From: Streptomyces sp. Je 1-79
GTDB taxonomy: Bacteria; Actinomycetota; Actinomycetes; Streptomycetales; Streptomycetaceae
Length of the DNA stretch: 43,713 nucleotides
Direction: 5' to 3'
Assembly (NCBI RefSeq): GCF_025195125.1
Contig: NZ_JAMGSL010000017.1
Coordinates: 106,304-150,016, forward strand
Positions 22,588 through 29,603 of this stretch are shown piece after piece; positions within the stretch are counted from its first letter, which is position 1; every line of letters starts with the position of its first letter. A program made the position numbers and the translations under genes. The notes below the pieces were generated by a model. The model ran no database searches and was not told the origin of the DNA. It was given only the letters and a program-made list of their open reading frames with translations.

Positions 22588-24414
22588 TCACGGCTGTGTG
22601 ATGAGCCTGTGCCCTGCCTGTGAGTCGTGCGGACCGTGGCGGTGGGCGTGGTCGGGGTGGGGCTGGTGGTCGCCCAGGCCGGGCCGGTGGTCACGGTCAC
22701 GGTCATGGTCGGGGTCGGGCCGGTGGTCATGGTCGGGGTCGGGCCGGTGGTCATGGTCGGGGCCGGGCCGGTGGTCATGGTCGGGGCCGGGCTGCGGTCC
22801 GTCGCCCGGGCCGTACTCCAAGGGGAGCGCCACGGTGAAGACGGTCTTCCCGGGCCGGCTGCGCACGGTCACCTCCCCGCCGTGGGCGGCCGTCACCGCG
22901 CGGACGATGGCGAGCCCGAGCCCGCTGCTGCTGCCGCCGGCCTGCCGGGTGCGGGAGGCGTCGCCCTTGGCGAACCGCTCGAAGACGACCGGCAGGAGCT
23001 CGGGCGGGATGCCGGGGCCGTCGTCCTCGATCTCGACGAGGGCCCGGCCGCCCTCCGTCCGTACGCGCGCGGTGACGACCGTGCCGGGCGGGGTGTGGGT
23101 ACGGGCGTTGGCGAGCAGGTTGACCAGGACCTGGTGGAGGCGGGCGTCGTCCGCCCGTACGGACACGGCGGGTTCGGCCAGTTCGAGCCGCCAGTGGTGG
23201 CCGGGGCCGGCCGCCCGGGCGTCCGAGAGCGCGTCCACGACCAGGGGAGCGAGAGCGGTGCTCTCGTACGAGAGCGGGCGTCCGGCGTCGAGCCGGGCGA
23301 GCAGCAGCAGGTCCTCGACGAGCCCCGTCATCCGGGTCGCCTCGGACTCGATCCGTCCGAGCGCGTGCCGGGTGTCCGGCCCGCACTCCTCCCGGCCGCG
23401 CCGGGTCAGCTCCGCGTACCCGCGGATCGAGGCCAGCGGTGTCCGCAGCTCGTGGCTGGCGTCCGCGACGAACTGCCGTACCCGGGTCTCGCTCTGCTGG
23501 CGGGCGTGGAGCGCCGAGTGGACGTGGTCGAGCATCCGGTTGATGGCCGCGCCGACCTGCCCGACCTCGGTGCGCGGATCGGCCTCGGGCACGCGGTGGT
23601 GGAGGGCCGGCTCGCCGCTGTGCAGGGGGAGTTCGGAGACCTGCGTCGCGGTGGCGGCCACCCGCCGCAGCGGGCGGAGCGCGATCCCGACGAGCGCGCC
23701 GCCGGCGAGCGAGGCGGCGACGAGACCGGCGCCCGTGACGCTCACCTCGACGAGGACGAGGGTGGAGAGGGAGCTCTGGAGCTCGGTGAGCGGCAGCCCG
23801 ACGAGGATGTCGCCGTTGCCCCCGGAGACGTACGCGACCCGGTAGTCCCCCAGGCCCGGCAGCTCGACGGTGTGCGGCTCCTCGTCGCGCGGGGCGGCTT
23901 CGAGCGCGGCGCGCTGCGCCTCGTCGAGCGGGCTGCTCTCGGGCTTCGGCCCGTACCCGTCCTGCTCGGCGTCGACCTCGACCGAGCGGTCGGCCGCGCC
24001 GAGCGCCCCGCCGCCCACGACCACCGCGCCCACCGTGCCGAGCGGCGCGCCGGGGCCGAGGACGAAGGCGAGCGGGTCGCCGCCGGGATCCCCGGTGGCA
24101 CGCGCGGAGGGCGGCGGGCCCTTGGCCCGGGTGGAGACGTTCCGCAGCTGCCCGTCGGCCTGGTCGTAGAGGTACGAGCGGTACGCGATCGTCGTCACCG
24201 TCCCGATGACGGTGGCGACGATCGCGATCAGCATGACGGCGGAGACGACGAGCCGGGTCCGGAGCGACCAGGAGCGAGGAACCCGCGCCCGGGCTCGCGA
24301 ACCGCCCGACCCGTCGCGGGAGCCTGGGAGCCGGAATCCGGGACCGACCGACGCGTTGCGGGAACCCCGGAGCCGGAATCCGGGACCGACCGACCCGTTG
24401 CGGGAGCCTCGCAT
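22588..24414 (-). CDS. Sensor histidine kinase with His/Asp-rich C-terminal tail
   Basis: A 608-aa membrane kinase. An in-frame repeated N-terminus (1-40), TM1 about 54-76, an extracytoplasmic sensor of about 140 residues, TM2 about 216-245, HAMP 246-300, HisKA with phosphoacceptor His321 (FVADASHELRTPL), HATPase with N-box VLVNLLANARTH and G1 EDDGPGIP, ending about 533. Residues 545-604 are an unusual tail of HDHRPDPD repeats with 15 His in about 60 residues. It starts 8 bp after the response regulator stop, and its own stop overlaps a GTG of the GT2 gene. The cognate regulator is the preceding gene. Confidence 0.92.
   Translation of the reverse strand: MRGSRNGSVGPGFRLRGSRNASVGPGFRLPGSRDGSGGSRARARVPRSWSLRTRLVVSAVMLIAIVATVIGTVTTIAYRSYLYDQADGQLRNVSTRAKGPPPSARATGDPGGDPLAFVLGPGAPLGTVGAVVVGGGALGAADRSVEVDAEQDGYGPKPESSPLDEAQRAALEAAPRDEEPHTVELPGLGDYRVAYVSGGNGDILVGLPLTELQSSLSTLVLVEVSVTGAGLVAASLAGGALVGIALRPLRRVAATATQVSELPLHSGEPALHHRVPEADPRTEVGQVGAAINRMLDHVHSALHARQQSETRVRQFVADASHELRTPLASIRGYAELTRRGREECGPDTRHALGRIESEATRMTGLVEDLLLLARLDAGRPLSYESTALAPLVVDALSDARAAGPGHHWRLELAEPAVSVRADDARLHQVLVNLLANARTHTPPGTVVTARVRTEGGRALVEIEDDGPGIPPELLPVVFERFAKGDASRTRQAGGSSSGLGLAIVRAVTAAHGGEVTVRSRPGKTVFTVALPLEYGPGDGPQPGPDHDHRPGPDHDHRPDPDHDHRPDPDHDRDRDHRPGLGDHQPHPDHAHRHGPHDSQAGHRLITQP
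22677..22800 (-). repeat. 24-bp in-frame repeats encoding the kinase His-rich tail
   Basis: About four 24-bp units of the form GTCGGGG-T/C-CGGGCCGGTGGTCATG on the plus strand, each coding eight residues (HDHRPDPD or HDHRPGPD) in the kinase. Near identity between units suggests recent expansion. Confidence 0.85.
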
Positions 24415-24422
24415 GTGGCGGC

Positions 24423-25160
24423 CTACTCCCCGGGCTTGATGAGATATCCCGCCCCGCGCCGGGTGTGGATCATGGGCGGGCGGCCCGCGTCGATCTTCCG
24501 CCGCAGGTAGGAGATGTACAGCTCGACGACGTTGGCCTGGCCGCCGAAGTCGTACGACCAGACCCGGTCGAGGATCTGCGCCTTGCTGAGCACCCGGCGC
24601 GGATTGCGCATCAGGTAGCGCAGCAGCTCGAACTCGGTCGCGGTCAGATGGATCGACTCGCCGCCGCGCGTGACCTCGTGGCTGTCCTCGTCCAGGGTCA
24701 GGTCCCCGACCGCGAGCAGCGACTCGCTCCGCGCCTGCGCCGCGCCCGACCGCCGGATCAGCCCCCGCAGCCGCGCCACGACCTCCTCCAGGCTGAACGG
24801 CTTGGTGACGTAGTCGTCGCCGCCCGCCGTGAGCCCGGCGATCCGGTCCTCGACGGCGTCCTTGGCGGTCAGGAAGAGCACCGGCACCTCCGGCTGCTCG
24901 CGCCGCAGCCGGCCGAGGACGGAGAGCCCGTCCATGTCGGGCAGCATGACGTCGAGGATCACCGCGTCGGGCCGGAACTCCCGCGCCGCGCGCAGCGCCC
25001 CGGCGCCGTCGCCCGCGCTGTGCACCTGCCAGCCCTCGTACCGCAGCGCCATGGAGAGCAGCTCGGCGAGCGAGGCCTCGTCGTCCACGACGAGAACGCG
25101 GACGGCCGAGCCGTCGGGCCGGAGCATGTCGGTGCGCCCCTTGGGCTTCGTCGCAGTCAT
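24423..25160 (-). CDS. OmpR/PhoB-type response regulator
   Basis: A 245-aa response regulator. Receiver residues: acidic pair Asp26-Asp27, phosphoacceptor Asp70 (ILDVMLPDMDG), Thr98 and Lys120 (DDYVTKPF), all intact. The C-terminal winged helix (about 150-243) contains LTATEFELLRYLMRNPRRVLS and NVVELYISYLRRKID. The ATG at 25160 has no strong ribosome site; Met12 is an alternative start. First gene of the operon with kinase and two glycosyltransferase genes, lying 40 bp after the amidohydrolase stop, so readthrough is possible. Probably controls cell-envelope glycosylation genes beside it (inference). Confidence 0.93.
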   Translation of the reverse strand: MTATKPKGRTDMLRPDGSAVRVLVVDDEASLAELLSMALRYEGWQVHSAGDGAGALRAAREFRPDAVILDVMLPDMDGLSVLGRLRREQPEVPVLFLTAKDAVEDRIAGLTAGGDDYVTKPFSLEEVVARLRGLIRRSGAAQARSESLLAVGDLTLDEDSHEVTRGGESIHLTATEFELLRYLMRNPRRVLSKAQILDRVWSYDFGGQANVVELYISYLRRKIDAGRPPMIHTRRGAGYLIKPGE

Positions 25161-25200
25161 ACGGCCACGCTGGCCGGAGGTACTGAGAGCGCCCTTTCCC

Positions 25201-26178
25201 TTACCTGTGAATTCCCTGAGAAACCCGGGGGAAGAGCGCGGCCCCGTTCTCGTACAGGACGCGGCGCAGCCAGTCGTCCCCGAGGCCGAGGCGTTCGAGG
25301 GCCTGGAGCTGGTGGAGGTACGGGTAGGGGATGTTCGGAAAGTCGGAGCCGAGGAGGATCCGGTCGCCCAGAGCCCGCAGCCGGGGCAGCTCGTCGGTGG
25401 GGAAGGGCGAGAGGCGTTCGCTGAAATCGGTGAACGCCATGGTGGTGTCCAGGTGGACGCCTTCGTACCGCTCGGCGAGGTCGAGGAAGTCGGTGTACTC
25501 GGGCATCCCCATGTGCGCGACGACCAGCCGCAGCCCGGGGCGGCGCGCGAGCAACCGCCCGACGGGCCCGGGGCCGGTGAACTTGCCGGGGGTGGGACCG
25601 GAGCCGCAGTGGACAACGACGGGCACTCCTGCCTCGGCGAGGAGTCCCCAACTCCCGTCGAGAAGCGGATCGTTGGGATCGAACCCGCCGACCTGGAGAT
25701 GCACCTTGAAGACGCGGGCGCCGGAGGCGAGGGCGTGCCGTACGTAGCCGGTGGCGCCCGGCTCGGGGAAGAGCGTGGCGGTGTGCAGACAGTCCGGCGT
25801 ACGGGCGGCGAAGCCGGCGGCCCAGCTGTTGAGCCACTCGGCCATGCCGGCCTTGTGCGGATAGAGCATCGAGGTGAAGGCGAGGACCCCGAACTCGCGG
25901 AGGATGGCGACCCGCCGGTCCTCCTCCTCGCGGTAGGTGATCGGCCACTCCAGGCCGGTCAGGGGGCCGACGGCGTCGAAGTAGGCCCATACCTTGTCGA
26001 GGACGTTCTGGGGCATGAAATGGGTGTGGACGTCGACGAGCCCGGGAATCCCGAGCCGCTGGACGATGTGCCGAATGCCCTCGGCCGTCTCGCCGGTACG
26101 GGGCTCGCTGGTACAGCCGGTACGGGGCTCGCCGGTACGGGGAGTCCCGCCCGCATCGGGGGTCTCAGGAGCGCTCAA
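25201..26178 (-). CDS. Amidohydrolase-2 family protein
   Basis: A 325-aa metal-dependent hydrolase or decarboxylase of the ACMSD-like amidohydrolase-2 family. Metal ligands are visible: His-x-His in LVDVHTHFMP, a strand ending VVVHCGSG, RLVVAHMGMPEY, and the Asp in LLGSDFPNIPYP. The TTG at 26178 (GGAG seven bases upstream) is chosen; it overlaps the previous gene by 14 bases. The first 30 residues are Thr/Pro/Gly repeats (PRTGEPRTG, SEPRTGETAEG) encoded by CGGTACGGGGCTC units, so a shorter protein starting near the VDVHTH strand is possible. Substrate unknown. Confidence 0.85.
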   Translation of the reverse strand: MSAPETPDAGGTPRTGEPRTGCTSEPRTGETAEGIRHIVQRLGIPGLVDVHTHFMPQNVLDKVWAYFDAVGPLTGLEWPITYREEEDRRVAILREFGVLAFTSMLYPHKAGMAEWLNSWAAGFAARTPDCLHTATLFPEPGATGYVRHALASGARVFKVHLQVGGFDPNDPLLDGSWGLLAEAGVPVVVHCGSGPTPGKFTGPGPVGRLLARRPGLRLVVAHMGMPEYTDFLDLAERYEGVHLDTTMAFTDFSERLSPFPTDELPRLRALGDRILLGSDFPNIPYPYLHQLQALERLGLGDDWLRRVLYENGAALFPRVSQGIHR

Positions 26179-26500
26179 AGCCGTAGCTCCGCTCGACCTT
26201 GCCGATGTGGACGCTGTAGCTCTCGTACCACTGCTCCCTGCCGTGACGCTTGGCGGCCTGGTGCTCGGCGTTGTCCCGCCAGGCGTCGAGGGAGGGCAGG
26301 TCGCGGAAGTACGCGACGGTGATGCCGATGCCGCCGGGGGTGCGGGCGGACTCGTAACCGAGGAAGCCGGGAAGGTCGCCGACGATCTCCTGCATACGGG
26401 CACTGGTCTCGGCGTACCCCTCGGGGGCGTCGGGACGGATCGAGGTGAAGACAGCGGTGTAGTAAGGCGGTTCGAGGCCCGCCATCAGGTTCGGGGTCAT
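26165..26500 (-). CDS. ABM-fold (antibiotic biosynthesis monooxygenase-like) protein
   Basis: A 111-aa ferredoxin-like dimeric barrel protein. The ATG at 26500 follows GGAGGGTGATCCAC. Typical ABM landmarks: YYTAVFTSIRP, MQEIVGDLPGFLGYESAR, GITVAYFRDLPSLDAWRDNAEHQ, and QWYESYSVHIGKVERSYGF. Relatives include heme-degrading and polyketide quinone-forming oxygenases, but many do something else, so the reaction is open. Overlaps the downstream amidohydrolase start by 14 bases, suggesting they act in one pathway. Confidence 0.85.
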   Translation of the reverse strand: MTPNLMAGLEPPYYTAVFTSIRPDAPEGYAETSARMQEIVGDLPGFLGYESARTPGGIGITVAYFRDLPSLDAWRDNAEHQAAKRHGREQWYESYSVHIGKVERSYGFERS

Positions 26501-26590
26501 GTGGATCACCCTCCGGGCGGGGCGGGCATGTCCAGAAGGGCCGCCGGAAGGGATCCAAGTCTTTACTCCCCGGTCCTGTCCTGTCGGCAC

Positions 26591-27454
26591 TCACTCCGGG
26601 AACAGCGAGCCCTGAACGTCGTTGACCGCCTTCGCGACGGGCACGGTGAGGGGGTGGCCGGGGTCCGCCGCCACGAGCGCCCATCCCCGTACGACACGGG
26701 TGTCGAGGGCGAGGCAGCGCCCGTCGGAGTCGAGCAGGTGCAGGTCGGGCCCGGCGGCGGCGAGGAGCCGCCCGGCGACGACACCGTCGTCGACCAGCTC
26801 GGTGACGGTGCCGGAGAGCGCGGGCAGCCCGTCGAGCCCGAACGCCTCGGCATGGTCGTACGCCCGGAACTCCAGCCGCTCCAGGGTCTCGGCCCAGCCG
26901 GCGAGTGCGGTGGCCCGCTCGTACAGCTCCTCGATCTCGCGGCGGCGCGCCTCCGGGCCGGGAAGGGCGTGCCGTACGGCGCGCTTCCGGGCGTACGGGA
27001 TCCGGTCGGGCACCTTGAGGGCGTGCCGCAGCAGCTCCTCGGTCCGCCGTGCAGCCATGAGCGGCCCGCGCCCGAGCCAGCCGAAGGCGACGGCCCCCTG
27101 CTCCAGGAGCCGGGCGTCACCGCGCTCCTCGCCCGTGATCCCGACCTTGGTCATCCCGGGCCCGAACCAGGCGAGGTACACGCGGTACGTCCGGGGGTCG
27201 TCGGCGATCGTGTCGGCGGCGACCGAGTGGGCCCGGTCGAGCCGCGCGCACTCGGCGCACTGCCCGCCGGTGGCGCGGGCGGACACGGTGGCGTCGAGCG
27301 GGCAGGGGTTCCCCCGGGCGCCTGGGCACAGCCTCCCGCCGACGGCACGGAAGGCGAGCCGCTGCCCGTACGCGAGCGTGGAGACGCGCCCGCCTTCCCA
27401 GCGGAGCCCGGGCACACCCCCGCTCCACCGCATTCCGGCACACCGCCACACCAC
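26591..27454 (-). CDS. DUF2797 family protein
   Basis: A 287-aa protein of the DUF2797 family. It starts at GTG 27454 (VVWRCAGMRWSGG), with GGAG seven bases upstream; a further upstream GTG is less likely. A Cys cluster (CPGARGNPCPLD and CAECARLDRAHS) looks like a zinc site. The stretch TYRVYLAWFGPGMTKVGITGEER resembles the start of a GIY-YIG nuclease-like fold, though DUF2797 activity has not been shown as far as I know. Single gene; a 90-bp gap separates it from the ABM gene downstream. Confidence 0.85.
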   Translation of the reverse strand: MVWRCAGMRWSGGVPGLRWEGGRVSTLAYGQRLAFRAVGGRLCPGARGNPCPLDATVSARATGGQCAECARLDRAHSVAADTIADDPRTYRVYLAWFGPGMTKVGITGEERGDARLLEQGAVAFGWLGRGPLMAARRTEELLRHALKVPDRIPYARKRAVRHALPGPEARRREIEELYERATALAGWAETLERLEFRAYDHAEAFGLDGLPALSGTVTELVDDGVVAGRLLAAAGPDLHLLDSDGRCLALDTRVVRGWALVAADPGHPLTVPVAKAVNDVQGSLFPE

Positions 27455-27631
27455 GCGCTCGCTCCGCCCCGCTCTCGTGAGGTGTCCAGTCTGCTCCACT
27501 GGTACGACAGCAAGGGGATCGCCGCCCACGCGGACGCCGGCCAGGTGGTGGCGGGGGCGGTACCGGCGCGGGACGGCCGGTAGTCCGGCGGGGGCACGCA
27601 GGGCGCCCCCACCGGCACGAGCGCTACGGGC

Positions 27632-27997
27632 TCAGCGCGCCACGAACTGCGTGAGGATCGCCTGCACCTCGTAGATGTCGACGCCCTTGGTGAAGGTCTT
27701 CTGGACGGGGACCGAGTTGCCGGAGATCCAGATCTTCAGCTCGGCGTCCAGGTCGAACGTACCGGCGGTCTCGACCGCGAAGTGGGTGATGCTGCGGTAC
27801 GGGATCGAGTGGTACTCGACCTTCTTGCCGGTGATGCCCTGCTTGTCGACGAGGACGAGCCGCCGGTCGGTGAAGAAGATGGTGTCGCGGATCAGCAGAT
27901 ACGCGGCGTGGATCTGCTCCCCCGGCCCGAGCAGCCGCGCGTACTCCTGCTGCGCCTGCGCCGGGTCGATCTTGTGCGCGTTGCCGAAGAGTGCCAT
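27632..27997 (-). CDS. Bacterial PH-domain protein
   Basis: A 121-aa soluble protein made almost entirely of one bacterial pleckstrin-homology-like domain: GEQIHAAYLLIRDTIFFTDRRLVLVDKQG, VEYHSIPYRSITHFAVETAG, DAELKIWISG, then a C-terminal helix DIYEVQAILTQFV. The ATG at 27997 gives MALFGNAHKIDPAQ. The family is widespread and its function is not known. A 177-bp stretch between it and the upstream DUF2797 gene (27455-27631) has no supported gene beyond a doubtful 33-codon frame. Confidence 0.88.
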   Translation of the reverse strand: MALFGNAHKIDPAQAQQEYARLLGPGEQIHAAYLLIRDTIFFTDRRLVLVDKQGITGKKVEYHSIPYRSITHFAVETAGTFDLDAELKIWISGNSVPVQKTFTKGVDIYEVQAILTQFVAR

Positions 27998-28293
27998 GCC
28001 CAACCCCCACAAATTCCGATGAAAGAACGATCTTCAGACTAACCCGACTGTGTCGGGCCCTCGTTCAGCGGTACGTGATGGCGGCGGACGTAGGCACGGA
28101 CCGCATCCGGGAGGGAGGCGGCGGACCGTACGGGAAACGCGAGAGGCCCCGTACGGCACTACCGGACGCGGGCGGTTGCCGAGGTTGCGGCACCCGGCTG
28201 CTCTGCGTTGGCCCGCACCCCGTCGTCATGAAGCGGCCTTCACAGTCCTCCCCGCCCCACCCTCCGGGGCTGCGGCGGTCTGCGGCCCGGAAA
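27998..28293. other. Gene-free stretch
   Basis: Between the PH-domain gene and the tRNA-Arg terminator. Frames are open in several phases but none has a ribosome site, convincing codon bias or recognisable product. Presumably holds the PH-domain gene promoter. Nothing else seen. Confidence 0.6.
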
Positions 28294-28329
28294 CGCAAGA
28301 GGCCCGGACTCTCGTCCGGGCCTCTTGCG
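28294..28329 (-). terminator. Intrinsic terminator of tRNA-Arg
   Basis: A perfect 15-bp stem, 28294-28308 with 28315-28329, and 6-base loop. On the minus strand it is followed by TTT, and starts only six bases beyond the tRNA 3' end. Confidence 0.92.
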
Positions 28330-28334
28330 TGCTG

Positions 28335-28407
28335 TGCACTCGGCAGGATTCGAACCTGCAACCTTCTGATCCGTAGTCAGATGCTCTATCCGTTAAGCTA
28401 CGAGTGC
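28335..28407 (-). tRNA. tRNA-Arg, anticodon ACG
   Basis: 73 nt. The acceptor stem is GCACTCG/CGAGTGC with discriminator A. The anticodon stem TCTGA/TCAGA encloses CTACGGA, anticodon ACG (complement of 28372-28374), and the T-arm GCAGGTTCGAATCCTGC is standard. CCA is not encoded. A34 is the target of the TadA deaminase encoded at 2581-3165. Confidence 0.97.
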
Positions 28408-28620
28408 TTGTGCTTCTCGGCTTTTTTCTTGCCGGTCGGCGTTGCGTGGACAACATTACATGACCTGCGCCGTAGCGCGAAATCCATTACCCAAACCCCG
28501 CCTGACCTGCGGAAACGCCATCCAGGGCCATCCCCCGTCGCCCCGCGCGACCGCCGGACGGGTGACGGCTGGATCCCCGGTCGCGGGCAGAAGCGGAGCC
28601 GAAGCATCCCCCCGAACGGC

Positions 28621-28652
28621 CGAAGCCCCGGCCTTGTGGGGCCGGGGCTTCG
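28621..28652 (-). terminator. Terminator of tRNA-Ser(GCT)
   Basis: A perfect 13-bp stem, 28621-28633 with 28640-28652, loop TTGTGG, eight bases past the tRNA 3' end on the minus strand. No T-tract. The stretch 28408-28620 holds no gene; it includes the tRNA-Arg promoter region, with TAATGT near 28460 as a possible -10. Confidence 0.85.
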
Positions 28653-28659
28653 GGTGGGG

Positions 28660-28750
28660 CGGAGGCGGAGGGATTTGAACCCTCGATGGGCTTTAAGACC
28701 CAAACCGCATTAGCAGTGCGGCGCCATAGACCGGACTAGGCGACGCCTCC
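28660..28750 (-). tRNA. tRNA-Ser, anticodon GCT
   Basis: 91 nt with the long variable arm of a class II tRNA. Acceptor GGAGGCG/CGCCTCC, discriminator G. The anticodon stem CGCA-/-TGCG encloses CTGCTAA with anticodon GCT, reading AGC and AGU. T-arm GAGGGTTCAAATCCCTC. CCA not encoded. Confidence 0.97.
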
Positions 28751-28996
28751 ATGCACCCCGCGCGGGCGCGAGTGGTGCGTGCAGATGATGACACAGGCGA
28801 GCCTGCTGTCACCAATCGCTTCTCACCGTACTAGGCCTGCGGGGCGGAGAGCAAAGCCCCTCGGCGCACCCGGCTTGCGCAACGAACGGCAGTACGGAGC
28901 GTTAGAGGAGACGGGCCCGGCCCGCCCGACGGCCCCGGGGCCTCGACGGCCCCCGTCGCCCCCGCGCCCCCGCCCGCCCCACCCCCTGGAGTTCGT

Positions 28997-29440
28997 ATGC
29001 TGCGCCGCCTCGTCATCGCCTCCCTCGTCACCACCGCCGCCGGTCTCGGCGGCGCGGGCGGGCTCGGGCCCCTGCCGGGCCTGCCGTTGCTGTCCCCCTC
29101 CGCGCCCGACGCGCTCACCGTGACGATCACCAAGAGCGGGCACAGGGCAGCCGACGGCTCCTTCACGCTGGAGTGCGACGGCGACCGGGCCGGCGGCGGG
29201 AACCACCCGGCCGCCGAGCGCGCCTGCGCGCGGCTCGACGGGTACGCCAAGGCGGGCGAGGACCCGTTCGCGCCCGTCGCCGAGGACCGGCTCTGCTCCC
29301 TCCAGCACGGCGGTCCCGCCCTCGCACACATCACCGGACAGTGGCAGGGACGGACCGTCGACGCCCGCTTCTCCCGGGCCGGCGGATGCGAGATCGAGCG
29401 GTGGACGAACCTGGAGCCCGTACTGCCCCACGTGCGGTGA
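28997..29440 (+). CDS. SSI-family serine protease inhibitor-like protein
   Basis: A 147-aa secreted protein related to Streptomyces subtilisin inhibitor. Signal peptide (MLRRLVIASLVTTAAGLGG) and four Cys at 60, 77, 100 and 131, matching the spacing of the two SSI disulfides. LTVTITKSG is the first strand, and GQWQGRTVDARFSRAGGCEIERW matches the SSI C-terminal core. The reactive loop differs from classical SSI: the sequence around the expected site is RLCSLQHGG instead of CPMVY, giving Leu-Gln at the likely P1-P1' pair. ATG at 28997, with CTGGAG upstream. Target protease unknown; it may have lost inhibition. Confidence 0.85.
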   Translation: MLRRLVIASLVTTAAGLGGAGGLGPLPGLPLLSPSAPDALTVTITKSGHRAADGSFTLECDGDRAGGGNHPAAERACARLDGYAKAGEDPFAPVAEDRLCSLQHGGPALAHITGQWQGRTVDARFSRAGGCEIERWTNLEPVLPHVR

Positions 29441-29603
29441 TGAGGTGAGGATGACGGTCGGATGTTGCCGGGGGCATGCGACCGCACCCCGCGACCGCCG
29501 GGGCTGCCTTTAGACTCCCTCTCAGTGACAGGCTGCGGCCCGAAGGGCAAGATGGGGCCGGCCAGCCGGGCAAGGTGCAGTGGGTCAGGGAGGAAGCGTC
29601 GTC

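Noticed and set aside
21306..22778. Extending the GT39/83-like protein upstream to make a 1215-aa protein
   Set aside because: The upstream part is an out-of-frame reading of the GT2 gene; the conserved protein begins at the ATG overlapping the GT2 stop.
22627..24510. 627-codon frame opposite the histidine kinase
   Set aside because: No ribosome site or motif; the minus-strand frame carries a full kinase signature.
28065..28361. 98-codon minus-strand frame before tRNA-Arg
   Set aside because: It runs through the tRNA and its terminator; no coding signal.
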